Source: Bacteroidota bacterium (GTDB lineage Bacteria > Bacteroidota > Bacteroidia > NS11-12g > UBA9320). From it: a stretch of DNA of 64,000 nucleotides. Both the position numbers and the translations under genes were made by a program. The notes under the pieces were generated by a model. It made no database searches. It had not been told where the DNA came from and saw only the letters and a list, made by a program, of their open reading frames with translations. Location: NCBI GenBank assembly GCA_013359235.1, contig JABWCE010000006.1, forward strand, positions 1 to 64,000, read 5' to 3'. Shown in pieces: positions 8,693-18,700 of the stretch; position 1 is the stretch's first letter; the number at the start of each line of letters is the position of its first letter.

Positions 8693-9622
8693 ATGTCAAT
8701 AAAAATCAGGGTATTTATTATAATATTTCTAAGTATAATTTCGCACTACTCAATAGCACAAAATGGAAATAAAAACCCTGTAAAAGCTATGTTTTTTCAA
8801 AGGTATTTGCATATTAACAGTTTTATTTTTTCAATAAATTATACTTTAAAAAACAAAATTTTTAAATACTACAAAAATTACAACTCGCCAATAAATAAAA
8901 AAGGATGGAACATAACATTCAGCGACAATTTTGATTCAATAAATACTGAGAAATGGCGACTTGGGCAGCCATGGGGTTACTTTCACCAAAATTCGCTACA
9001 CGAATACTATTCACCTAATCAGGTAAATGCCAAAAACGGTTTTTTATTTCTTAAAGCTTCAAAAATCCCCAAGGCGTTTGAGGTTAAAGATTCTGCAGTA
9101 ACAATACCTTATGCCGTAGGATTGGTTAACTCTGATATTTCGTTTAAACAAAAGTACGGATACTTTGAAATAAGGTGCAAAAATCCGAAAGGTGCTGCTA
9201 CTTGGGCATCGTTTTGGCTTACAGGTGCTACAAGGTGGCCTCCCGAAATTGATATTTTTGAAATGTTTGGAAAAAAAGGCAATAAAAGTATAAACAGACA
9301 AAATTCAACAATTCACTACGGCATAGTAGGCACAAAATCAAGGGGGTCATTAATTAGAAAAATAATGCTCACACACAATACTGATTCTGTTTTTCATGTT
9401 TACGGTTGTAAATGGACAAAAAAAAGCATAACATTTTATACCGATGGCGTTAAAGTGCGAAAACAAAGGTTAAACAAACAACTTCAAAAGCTAATGGATG
9501 ATGAAATGGTAATAATTATTAGTAATGGTTTGCAAGCCGAATATTTAAAATATTTACCTGAAAATTTTTCAAAAAATGAGTTTATAATAGACTGGATAAG
9601 GGTTTATAAAAAAGAAAAATAA
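8693..9622 (+). CDS. Secreted glycoside hydrolase family 16 (beta-glucanase-like)
   Basis: This 309-aa protein begins MSIKIRVFIIIFLSIISHYSIAQ, a typical signal peptide. It carries the GH16 active-site signature EIDIFE at residues 185-190 (nucleophile Glu185, helper Asp187, acid/base Glu190), preceded by GYFEIRCK and WASFWLTG strands typical of the beta-jelly-roll. GH16 enzymes cleave beta-1,3- or beta-1,3/1,4-glucans, agarose or carrageenan; the exact substrate cannot be told from the motif. There is no carbohydrate-binding module and no T9SS tail, so it is likely periplasmic or released. A J-domain gene starts two bases after its stop, suggesting one transcript. Confidence 0.88.
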   Translation: MSIKIRVFIIIFLSIISHYSIAQNGNKNPVKAMFFQRYLHINSFIFSINYTLKNKIFKYYKNYNSPINKKGWNITFSDNFDSINTEKWRLGQPWGYFHQNSLHEYYSPNQVNAKNGFLFLKASKIPKAFEVKDSAVTIPYAVGLVNSDISFKQKYGYFEIRCKNPKGAATWASFWLTGATRWPPEIDIFEMFGKKGNKSINRQNSTIHYGIVGTKSRGSLIRKIMLTHNTDSVFHVYGCKWTKKSITFYTDGVKVRKQRLNKQLQKLMDDEMVIIISNGLQAEYLKYLPENFSKNEFIIDWIRVYKKEK

Positions 9623-9624
9623 TA

Positions 9625-10476
9625 TTGAATAAAACTAATTTTTATAAAATTCTTGAAATAGAAGATTTTTCGGAAATAGATGAAATTAAAAAAGCTTTCA
9701 GAAGGCTTGCTTTAATTTATCACCCCGATATTAATAAATCGCCTCAAGCAAGCGAAAAGTTTAAAATGCTGGTAAAAGCTTATGAAACATTAAAAAACAC
9801 AGAATCAAAGAAAAAATATGACGAATTGCTAAAAAATGGCTTTGATTTTTCTGATATATTTAGTTTAAAAACAAAAAGTGAAACTGAATATGAAAGGAGA
9901 AAAAAACAATATTTTAGAATGAGAAAAGAAAAAGATGAACTTGATGAGGTTGAAAATATTGCTTCTTATGAAAAATCTTTAAGAAATTTTCCTTATTCAT
10001 TTCGTATTGTTTTTTTAATTTTAATAAATTTAAGTGGTATTTTTCTAATACTCGACGATTGGTATAAAAAAGGTAGTTTTATTTTTTTAGGAGCAATAGT
10101 TATTTTTATTACATCAATTGTTTTCTGGAACGAAATTTTTAAACACTACTGGCACAAAAGTGTAAGAATGACCGACACAAACAGTAACAAGCTTTACGAA
10201 AACTACGCATATAGCAATTTTATTAAATTTTTTACAGGTGGAATTTTAATACTCATTTTATTGATAAATGCAAAAAAAATATGGCATTTACACTATTTTG
10301 GTACTGTTGTAGTAGCAGAAAACAACTACGAACACAAAATTTTAATTTATTCATTTAACAAAAATATCTATACAACAAGTTACATAAATTTGCCCGATAA
10401 TTTAAAAGCAAAAGATGAAATTTTGATAAAAATAAGCAGCAAAGAACCCGAAATATGGGAAATAGCAGAAAAATGA
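9625..10476 (+). CDS. Membrane-anchored DnaJ-domain protein
   Basis: This 283-aa protein has an N-terminal J domain (residues 4-66) with the Hsp70-stimulating HPD tripeptide at 33-35 in LALIYHPDINK. A charged linker follows, then three hydrophobic segments (about 126-144, 151-168 and 201-215) and a soluble C-terminal domain (about 220-283). The zinc-finger and client-binding domains of true DnaJ are absent, so it is a type III J-protein expected to recruit DnaK to the membrane. The start must be TTG 9625: the next in-frame ATG lies inside the J domain. It follows the GH16 stop by two bases. The client is unknown. Confidence 0.85.
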   Translation: MNKTNFYKILEIEDFSEIDEIKKAFRRLALIYHPDINKSPQASEKFKMLVKAYETLKNTESKKKYDELLKNGFDFSDIFSLKTKSETEYERRKKQYFRMRKEKDELDEVENIASYEKSLRNFPYSFRIVFLILINLSGIFLILDDWYKKGSFIFLGAIVIFITSIVFWNEIFKHYWHKSVRMTDTNSNKLYENYAYSNFIKFFTGGILILILLINAKKIWHLHYFGTVVVAENNYEHKILIYSFNKNIYTTSYINLPDNLKAKDEILIKISSKEPEIWEIAEK

Positions 10477-10493
10477 AACTTATTAAAAATAAA

Positions 10494-11252
10494 TTACAAC
10501 CCTATAGTTTTACTCAAACCAAAGCCAATTGTGAAGGGTTGTACTATAAAGGGTTCTGATGATTTTTCTCTTAAATTACCTGACAATGTTGATGAAATTC
10601 CACCATACAAATCAATATTAATTTTTTTGGCAATAAATCTACTCAAAACAAAAAATTCACCAAAAAGTATATTGTATGGTTCGGTTTTTACATTAGAATT
10701 ATAATTTCCATTTTTTCTCTGTTCTACATTGCTGAACATTTCATAAGTTAATTTGGGTACAAAATATACATTTGTGTATTTGCTTGTAATTACAAATGTG
10801 GGTTGAATAAATGTTCTGAAACTGCGAGTATCTACATCTAATAACACAACATTATTGTCAATTGAAAAAATATCTGTTCTAAAATAACCTTTTGAATTGC
10901 CCAAACCACCTTGTATTTGAAACTCCATTTTGGGAGATATTTTGTTTTTGTATCCTATACCAATCATTTGTGTAAAAGAATTGTATGTGTTTTTAATAGC
11001 ATTTGCTGTATCACGGTTTAAAGTACTCAATACTCCGTTTAATAACCCTGTAACAAAAATGTGACTGTCTAAGTTGTAAGTACTACTTATTTGAGCCTTT
11101 GTAAAACCAATTGCCCCCGAAATATTAAGACTTTTGCCGTTTGGGTCTGCTACTACCGGATATGTAGGATAATAAATAAAAGTGCACGAGCCTGCAAAAA
11201 ATAACATTAATATAAAGATTGAAATTTTATTTTTTTTCATTTTATTTCTCAT
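10494..11252 (-). CDS. Lipoprotein with outer-membrane barrel-like strands, function unknown
   Basis: This 252-aa protein has a lipoprotein signal: a hydrophobic stretch, then the lipobox AGSC with Cys at 23. The mature part alternates amphipathic strands (for example FQIQGGLGNSKGYF, RTFIQPTFVITSKYTNVYFV and a final PFTIGFGLSKTIGL) and contains many Gly and aromatic residues, like small beta-barrel or beta-sandwich envelope proteins. No family is recognised. It starts two bases after the stop of the upstream gene (11255-11794), so the two form an operon. An internal Met at residue 5 is an alternative start. Its 3' end is 17 bases from the convergent J-protein gene. Confidence 0.7.
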   Translation of the reverse strand: MRNKMKKNKISIFILMLFFAGSCTFIYYPTYPVVADPNGKSLNISGAIGFTKAQISSTYNLDSHIFVTGLLNGVLSTLNRDTANAIKNTYNSFTQMIGIGYKNKISPKMEFQIQGGLGNSKGYFRTDIFSIDNNVVLLDVDTRSFRTFIQPTFVITSKYTNVYFVPKLTYEMFSNVEQRKNGNYNSNVKTEPYNILFGEFFVLSRFIAKKINIDLYGGISSTLSGNLREKSSEPFIVQPFTIGFGLSKTIGL

Positions 11253-11254
11253 AT

Positions 11255-11794
11255 TTATTCTGATTTACCGCCTTCTCCCTTAAAGTGGTCGTCGGTGTTT
11301 TTAAACAAAATATTAAAAGTAGTAAGTGAGCCATAAATACGGGTTATATATTGTTGAATATTCACTTTTTCTTCGTCAGTCAAACCTTTGTGGCTGTTTA
11401 TGTTTTGTTCCAAAACTCTTAATCTGTCGCGAACCATAACAATTTTATGAAAAAAAACTTCAATCGGAATTTCTTTTACTGTTTGGTTTTTATCAGCAGG
11501 TTCTAATATCATCAACCCGCCTTTCCATTTATTGCCAAGCTCAACTTTTTGCTCAGGTTCAATGTATTTTTTTAAAATCCTTAAAAGTGCATCTTCAACT
11601 TCGTCAAATGTTACCATATTGTTTTCTGATTCAATGGCTTCAATTAGTTCAAGGTCGTTATTATTTATAGGAATTTCTTTAAAACCTTGTCCATGAAAAG
11701 CAATTTTATAATACTCAAGCGAAATTTTGGCAAGTATTCCTTCTCCATATAGTTTGTGCCTAAGACGGCTACCTATTCCAAGTGTATTGTTCAT
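11255..11794 (-). CDS. Hypothetical cytoplasmic protein with Tudor/SH3-like N-terminus
   Basis: This 179-aa soluble protein has no signal peptide. Residues 5-50 read GIGSRLRHKLYGEGILAKI followed by a strand with FHGQGFKEIPI. This 'GxxVxHxxxGxG' pattern resembles small SH3/Tudor-like barrels such as those at the C-terminus of UvrD-type helicases. The remainder is mainly helical and charged, with EVEDALLRILKKYI and EEKVNIQQYITRIYGSL. The family is hypothetical; nucleic-acid or protein binding is only an inference from the barrel-like start. It shares an operon with the downstream lipoprotein. A perfect -7 box ends four bases before its ATG. Confidence 0.7.
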   Translation of the reverse strand: MNNTLGIGSRLRHKLYGEGILAKISLEYYKIAFHGQGFKEIPINNNDLELIEAIESENNMVTFDEVEDALLRILKKYIEPEQKVELGNKWKGGLMILEPADKNQTVKEIPIEVFFHKIVMVRDRLRVLEQNINSHKGLTDEEKVNIQQYITRIYGSLTTFNILFKNTDDHFKGEGGKSE

Positions 11795-11798
11795 AATG

Positions 11799-11807
11799 GC
11801 AAATTTA
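11799..11807 (-). promoter_or_regulatory. -7 promoter box of the 11255-11794 gene
   Basis: On the minus strand this reads TAAATTTGC, an exact match to TAnnTTTGY. Only four bases separate it from the ATG at 11794, so the transcript is predicted to have almost no leader. Confidence 0.6.
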
Positions 11808-11840
11808 GTTTAATAAATTTTTTATATTCATAAATATAAC

Positions 11841-11874
11841 AAAAAAAAACTGCCCCGAAAAATCAGGGCAGTTT
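11841..11874 (-). terminator. Rho-independent terminator of the PKD-repeat cargo gene
   Basis: On the minus strand an 8-bp stem (AACTGCCC with GGGCAGTT, at 11848-11855 and 11866-11873) encloses a 10-base loop and is followed by a T-run (the A-run 11841-11849 on the plus strand). It lies about 30 bases after the stop at 11907. Confidence 0.85.
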
Positions 11875-11906
11875 CATCGTCAATAGTGTTTAATATTTGT
11901 TATTAT

Positions 11907-14900
11907 TTATTTTTTTACAACAAGTTTTGATTTGCTGATTATTGCATTGTTGTGTATTATGTTTACAACATAAAACCCATTCTGAATTTTTTCAAGATCC
12001 ATAATGTATGATTTCAAATCAGCGGGAACCTTTTGGCTATAAACTTCAATGCCAACAAGATTTGTAACTTGTATTGTAATATCATTTCTAATACCTGATG
12101 ACCAATCAATTGTTGCCCAATTTGATGCTGGGTTTGGATTAACTTTTACATTGTCTATTACATTATCAGGAGTAACCGCTACAACTATTGAATAATCAAA
12201 TTTACCATCGTAATCAGTTTGCTTTATTCTGTAATAAACAGTTGAGTTTCCAACTTGCTTATCTTCAAATGTGTAATTAGAAATTGTACTTGTATTGCCC
12301 GAACCATCAACTGTACCTAATATTTCAAAATCTAATCTGTTTGTAGATTTCTCAATTGTAAAGTAATCATTGTTTATTTCTGAAGCGGTAGCCCAATTAA
12401 TATTTACACCACCATTTGAATTTTTAACAGCTTTTACTTTAAGCCATGTTACAGGCAATGGCTCTGTTATACAAAAACACATTGGGCTAATACCAATATC
12501 TGATTTGTAATTGCAGTTATATCCATTTGTATTAGAAAGTGATATTTTAAATGAATCAACTTTTGAAGTGAAACTAAAACTAATATCGTTGTTTGATGAG
12601 TTATTGGCACTTGCAACCATTCCTTTATATTTTTTCACAAAACCATCATCAGATATTAAAGTAATATTTGAAGTGTTAAAATCAGCTTCAATTTTTGAAG
12701 ATTGTATCAAGTCGCCCTGATAATATGCTCTTATTTCAATCATTTCATGGTTGTAGTTTTGTGGTTTGTCTAAATCTCTTACCGAAAAAGTTAAATCAGA
12801 AGCTGATCGGTTAAATTTAACAGTTAGATTACCTACAAGTGAAGTTTTTTCGCTCCATTTAATTACAGTATCGCCATTTCTGCTGAAAACTTTACTTGTT
12901 TTGAAATAATCAGAAGAATTTGTTGGTTTTCTAAGTTGAACTGTATTGCCGGTTTCATCTACATAATAGAAGTTTTTCATATCAGTATATAAAGGAACTG
13001 AGGTATAATCAAAATCTACACCAGTACATACAGGCTCATATACTGTAATCGCTTTTGTAGTTGTACAAGTGCATCCGTTTACTGTTGTTACCAAAGTAAT
13101 AGTTTGCGAACCTGCTGTTGGAAATAATATAGTAACTGAATTACCTGAACCTACAATAACTGCATTTCCGGTTGCTGACCAAGTGTATGTAGCACCTTGA
13201 ATATTTGTAGCAGTGTATGTTAATGCTGTATCCATGAAAATTTTGAATGGTGGAATATTAATTTCAGCACATTCGCCATCTGTTATTACAACATTTTTTG
13301 TAAAAGTATTACCACATCCACTAAAACATGAGCCTGAATTAAAAGTAATAGTTTTTGTACCGGTTGTGGTATATTTAACTGAATGAGGACCTAAGCCTGT
13401 GGCTGTTTGAGGAACAGCACCCGAACCAAAATTCCAAGTTAAATTTGAACATGTTTGACATGAATTTCCACTTAATGTACTTGCACTTATACTGAATGAT
13501 TTATTAACACATTCTGTATTTTTTGAATTGATTTTAAAACCATCGCATACTTTTATAACTTTAGTTTTACTTGACGAACAACTTCCTCCGCTTGAAACAG
13601 TTAGAGAAATTGTTTTATCGCCAATTGAAGAATAAACAACTTTAATGGGTCCTGCACCTGTTGCAGTTTGTGGATTTGCACCACTTCCAAAATTCCATGA
13701 ATATGTAAGATTTGAACCAGATGCTGTACCACTTACATACAATGTATCGCCTAAAAGCACAGTAGAATTTGCAATTATTGAAATATTTTCTACACCATTT
13801 ATTTGGATTGTCTTAGTAGCTGTGTTAGAGCAAGATGTAAAATTACAATTTCCAACATTAAGTGATACTGTTTTTGTACCGGTTGTTGAATATGAAACAT
13901 TATGAGGTCCTATTCCTGTAGCAGTAGCAGGAGTAGCACCCGAACCGAAATTCCAGGTGTAAATTGTTCCGCTACCCATATCAGTAGCCACAAAAGACAT
14001 AGATGTGTTTTTGCAAGCAGATGAAGGTCCATTAATAATTGCTTTAGGGCAAACAACAATATTTTTTGTAACTGATGTTGAGCATCCTGTTCCACTGCTT
14101 ACAAGCATTTTAATAGCTTTTGTACCTGTTGCAGAATAAACCACTTTATGAGGACCTGCACCAGTAGCTGTTGCAGGAGTGGCATTAGCTCCAAAATTCC
14201 ATGAGTAAGTTAGGTTTGACCCTGAAGCTGAGCCTGAAACATATAATGTATCCCCTTTTGCTACAGAGTTTTCAGAATTAATTACAGGATTTGAAATATT
14301 GTTAATATTTACTGTTTTTGTAGCAGTACTTGTACAAGATTTCAAATTACAATCTGTAACTGTAAGACTAACTGTTTTTGTACCTCCGGTAGAATATGAA
14401 ACGCTGTGAGGTCCTTTTCCTGTGGCTGTTGCTGGTGTTGCACCATTTCCAAAACTCCAGTTGTATATTGCACTCGATCCCATATCAGTTGCAGAGTATG
14501 AAATTGATACATTTTCACATGCCGTTTCAGGTCCTGAAATAATTGCTTTTGGACATACAGTAATTTCTTCCATAATACTTGCAGAGCAAGTTCCATTGCT
14601 TACAGTCATTTTAACTTCCTTTTTTCCAACGGCAGAATATGTTACATTAAATGGACCTGCTCCGGTTCCGGTTGATGGTGATGAATTGCTCCCAAAAGTC
14701 CAGTTAAATGTATTGCCTGTTCCGCTTGCTGATCCTGAAATTGAAATAGCTTCGCCAACATAAGCTGTTGAAGGTGCGTTAATTACTAAATTTGATGGAC
14801 TTGCAATTACAGTTACAGTAAATGAAAGTGAAGATGAACTTGTGCAACCAGTATAAGAATTATAGCTATATGCACTATAAGTATGTGTACCTGCTGTTGA

Positions 14901-15434
14901 TTCAGAAAGTGTTATTGAATTTCCTGAACCAAGATAAGTGGAACCTTTATACCACTTAACAACAGAACTGCAAGCTGGGGTTGCAGATAAAGTAAATGAT
15001 TGATTTGCACATTTTGACAAAGTTGTACAACTGGATGTTGGCTTATCGGGCAAAGCATTTACCTTAAAGCACAAAGTGTTGGTTTTGCACCAGTAAGAGT
15101 AACCTTGGGCACGAACTTTTGCATAAACTGAGTACGTTCCTGGGGTTTGCAAAATAATTTCCTGTGAACTTGTAGTGTTTACAGATGATTGATAAATTAA
15201 TGTACTGCCAGAATAAACGTAAGTGATGCGTTCTAAAACGCATCCGCTTTTTAAGCAGTTAGTACCGCTAAAGGTAAATACAGCAGTATCACCTTTACAA
15301 ACACTTGAGGGACCGGCTATGGTCCCAACAGATGTAATTCCACATTCTTGACATGCGAGTACTTTATTATTGCTGATAGAAATCAAAAAAAATGCAATAA
15401 AAAAAGTAAATAGTAGTGTAGTATTTTTTCTCAT
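11907..15434 (-). CDS. PKD-repeat secreted protein with T9SS type A sorting domain
   Basis: From ATG 15434 this is 1175 aa with a signal peptide (MRKNTTLLFTFFIAFFLISI). An N-terminal Cys-rich Ig-like section (C-x2-C and GPSSVCKGD) is followed by six PKD units of about 84 residues. Each carries W-x-FG then P-x-TATG-x-GP and a GTK-x-V-x-L strand. The units alternate between two subtypes, giving an ABAB pattern with a period near 500 bases (about nt 13390-14700). A Cys-rich domain and a FN3-like strand set (INWATASEINNDYFTIEKS) follow. The C-terminus (VNPNPASNWATIDW ... SKLVVKK) is a type A sorting domain. It is a predicted surface-anchored or released adhesin. An in-frame TTG at 15464 lies before the signal peptide and was not used. 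Confidence 0.87.
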   Translation of the reverse strand: MRKNTTLLFTFFIAFFLISISNNKVLACQECGITSVGTIAGPSSVCKGDTAVFTFSGTNCLKSGCVLERITYVYSGSTLIYQSSVNTTSSQEIILQTPGTYSVYAKVRAQGYSYWCKTNTLCFKVNALPDKPTSSCTTLSKCANQSFTLSATPACSSVVKWYKGSTYLGSGNSITLSESTAGTHTYSAYSYNSYTGCTSSSSLSFTVTVIASPSNLVINAPSTAYVGEAISISGSASGTGNTFNWTFGSNSSPSTGTGAGPFNVTYSAVGKKEVKMTVSNGTCSASIMEEITVCPKAIISGPETACENVSISYSATDMGSSAIYNWSFGNGATPATATGKGPHSVSYSTGGTKTVSLTVTDCNLKSCTSTATKTVNINNISNPVINSENSVAKGDTLYVSGSASGSNLTYSWNFGANATPATATGAGPHKVVYSATGTKAIKMLVSSGTGCSTSVTKNIVVCPKAIINGPSSACKNTSMSFVATDMGSGTIYTWNFGSGATPATATGIGPHNVSYSTTGTKTVSLNVGNCNFTSCSNTATKTIQINGVENISIIANSTVLLGDTLYVSGTASGSNLTYSWNFGSGANPQTATGAGPIKVVYSSIGDKTISLTVSSGGSCSSSKTKVIKVCDGFKINSKNTECVNKSFSISASTLSGNSCQTCSNLTWNFGSGAVPQTATGLGPHSVKYTTTGTKTITFNSGSCFSGCGNTFTKNVVITDGECAEINIPPFKIFMDTALTYTATNIQGATYTWSATGNAVIVGSGNSVTILFPTAGSQTITLVTTVNGCTCTTTKAITVYEPVCTGVDFDYTSVPLYTDMKNFYYVDETGNTVQLRKPTNSSDYFKTSKVFSRNGDTVIKWSEKTSLVGNLTVKFNRSASDLTFSVRDLDKPQNYNHEMIEIRAYYQGDLIQSSKIEADFNTSNITLISDDGFVKKYKGMVASANNSSNNDISFSFTSKVDSFKISLSNTNGYNCNYKSDIGISPMCFCITEPLPVTWLKVKAVKNSNGGVNINWATASEINNDYFTIEKSTNRLDFEILGTVDGSGNTSTISNYTFEDKQVGNSTVYYRIKQTDYDGKFDYSIVVAVTPDNVIDNVKVNPNPASNWATIDWSSGIRNDITIQVTNLVGIEVYSQKVPADLKSYIMDLEKIQNGFYVVNIIHNNAIISKSKLVVKK

Positions 15435-15745
15435 AATCGTAAGCATTAAAATTTGATGAAGCACTTACAATATCCGTTCCATAAACATTTAATTTTAGAA
15501 AATGTATTTTTAAATAATTGATTTTAAGCGTATTTATTTTTCATGAGATTCTATATTTTAGTATATTTCATTTTTGTTTATCTCTCAAAATTCATTCTTA
15601 ATTCTAATTTTGGGAATACAATATCATATTTTTTATCATAAAATTAAAAAAAGACATAGTTAATTGAAAGTTATTAACATATATTAAAAAAAATAAATTA
15701 AATTATTTGTTTTTAAACTTTTAATTTGCATAACAATTATTGATT
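15435..15745. other. Divergent intergenic region between two T9SS cargo genes
   Basis: This 311-base, very AT-rich stretch separates the divergent genes 11907-15434 and 15746-19210. It must hold both promoters. I find no exact TAnnTTTGY box at good spacing; the nearest plus-strand candidate is TTAATTTGC around 15720. No gene, repeat or stable hairpin is visible. Confidence 0.6.
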
Positions 15746-18700
15746 ATGAAAGTAAAATTAATCATTATTTCGATTCTGTTATTTACAAGTAAGAGCTTTG
15801 CAACGCAATGGTTTGTAAATGTTAATTTTGGTGATGACAACAACGATGGTCTTTCTATTGTAGTCGGGCCTGGGAATGTTGGACCTAAGAAAAGTATCGC
15901 AGCAGCATATTTTGCTGCATCACCAAATGATACAATTTATATATCTGAAGGGATATATGAAGAGTTTCTCATTCTAAACAAAACTATGGTTTTAAGAGGG
16001 AACAATTGGGGCATAGACCCTGTTAAACAAGCCCGAAATGCTGAAACTGTAATTGTACCACCCGGTACATTTATTGGTACTGGAATTTCTGGAAATTCTG
16101 CAATTGAAATTCAATCTTGTTGTATAGAAATTGACGGTATTTGTGTAAGCGGTAACAACCCTAATAACCTTATTTCGTCAACAAAATATGACCAACAATT
16201 CGAAATTGGTTATTGCATCGCTGCACAAGGTATGTATTCTGATTTGAAACTAAATAATTTGATACTCAGAAATTTCTATCATTCGGGCATTGCCTTTAGC
16301 AGTGGTGTTTTTTCATCAGGAAAAAATTTACTTAAAAACTCTCTGATAACTTGCGGAGAAAACAACTCAGTTGGAGTTTCAATTTTAGATAACTTTTATT
16401 CGGATATTTTTAATGTAAAAATTGATTCTACGGGAACCGGTATATTGATTAACAACTTTTCTGATAAAACCAATAACAATATTTATTGTTCTCAAACCAT
16501 TATAAAAGCTGAAAACAAGGGCGTTCAAGTTACTAATTTCTCTTCAAATACAGATAATTGGATTTTTGAATATTTGGGTGTGTTGCAATTTGACACAAAT
16601 ATTTCTTTTAATGCATTTGAGTTTTTAGATAATAGCTCAAAATGCACTTTTGATATTAATAATTCTGTGGTAAGCCAATCAAACAAGGCATTTTTAATAA
16701 ATAACTGTACTAATGATTTTATAATAAAATTTACTGATAACTCAATTTTTAATTCAAACATTGGATATTTGTTTTACCAACCTATTATAGCTCCGGCTGT
16801 ATCATATAATATTACTAATACAAAACTGCAAACAATTGACAGCGTAGCTTTTTTAGCATATTCTGAGGGTGGATTGCTTACATTAAAACTTACAGATAAT
16901 AAAATTTTACAGGGGAAACACGGAGTATTTTCAATTGGCAATTCATTAATTGACCCTGGAAATACAGTTTTTTCGAACTTAGATGGTTATTACTTTTATT
17001 TAGATTCTAGTCTTAATGGCGAAATTCCAACTTGGAATATTGATGCTTCAAATTGTTCGTTTAATGGCACTTTGGGTAATTTGTTAACCGGTAAAGAAGC
17101 ATTTAGAACCGAAGATAGAATTAGACATTTTATGGACAAAAGTATTTTGGGTTGGGTAAACATTAAAAATACATGCCTTTTTGTTACAGGTAACGATGGA
17201 AATATTTTTGTAAACCGTGCATATAACAAAGCGAGCAATAATTGGAATATTTTTATTGATAGTTTTACTAATAACGAAGAATTATATATTAAAAAACCTA
17301 TTCATTTTTTTACACACCGCGATGCCGGAATAAGCAAAATTACTATGGACGACATTTCTGCAACATTGTACCTGCATGGCAGATTTAGCTTAAGCGAAGG
17401 TTTGGTTTTGAATACTGGTATTATTGAAACCACAAATTCTGATACACTAATTTGTTATAGAAATAATTTTAGTTCTGTACTTAGCAAAGGCAATATTAAT
17501 AGTTATGTAAATGGACCTTTATACATAAGATATGTAAACTTGCCTTACAATTACAATATTGCAGATACAATTCCAATTGGTGTAGGAAATGATTACAGAC
17601 CATTTTACATCTTTTTCAAATGGCAATCGGTAAATGCGTACTCTGATTTTGGTTTTAAAGTTTTGAAAGGTTTGGCGCCAATTAGCAACATTCCTTCGGG
17701 CATAACACACATTTCGACGATGAAATACTGGGAAATAACAGACCCCTTAAATTCAGGAAGTTTTATGACTGATAGTGTTGGTTTAACTTACAGCACTACG
17801 GCAATTAATGATTTGGTTAATGACCCAAAAAATTTAAGAGTTATTTATAATAAAGCATCAATTACAACCGATATTGGCGGCAAAGGTGACTTTGTTTCTA
17901 ATGGCAGGATCATAAGCTCAAGTTCGGGTACAGGTTTTGGTATTTACACAGTAGGAAATGCTAAAGGTGGTAATAATATTTTAAACCCATATTATCCAGT
18001 TGGACTCATAAGTACAAAAGGAAATTGCATAAACGACAGCATTATAATTTCTGCCGAAAATTCGAGGTCTGACAGTGCTATTAACAATTGGGAATGGAAA
18101 ATAAATGGACCTTCGATTGTTCCTACTCCTGACAATTCAATGAAAATAATTAAAAAATTTCCTGTAATTGGAAAATATACAATTTCACTCGTTGTAAAAA
18201 ATAAATTTGGGCTTACTGATACCGTTTATGAAGATATAAATATTCTACCCAAGCCACAATTGCAATACAATGCCACACAACCTTGCTATCCAAAAACTAT
18301 TCAGCTAAATAATACATCAATAATTCCTCCTTCTACTTTAATTAGCCAATCAGAATGGAAAATTGACACAAGTTTATATACAGGCGTTATTTATAATTAC
18401 AACCCAACAACTTCGGGTATTCATAAAGCTTTGCTCAAAACCACATTAAATAATGGTTGCTGGGATACTTTGACAATCTATATTAATTCACCATTAAAAC
18501 CGGTATTAAAACTTGCCCCAAGTGGCGATACTTCCATTTGCAATGGAGATAGTATTTTAGCAAAAATTACAAAATCAAAAGGTGTAATAATTTGGAATGA
18601 TGGCAATAATTATGATTCAATAAAAATTAAAAATAATTTTTCTGTTAAAGGCACACTTTATTCTTCGCCACAATGCTTTGTTTCTGATAGTATAAAAGTT

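Noticed and set aside
13386-14700. Regularly spaced similar sequences that could suggest a CRISPR array
   Set aside because: The spacing is about 250 bases and the repeats encode PKD domains in one continuous frame; no short direct repeats with unique spacers are present.
13645-14763. Several long antisense open frames within the PKD-repeat gene
   Set aside because: They recur at the same phase in each repeat unit and arise from the Thr/Ala/Gly-rich codons of the sense protein; they have no signal, domain or promoter.
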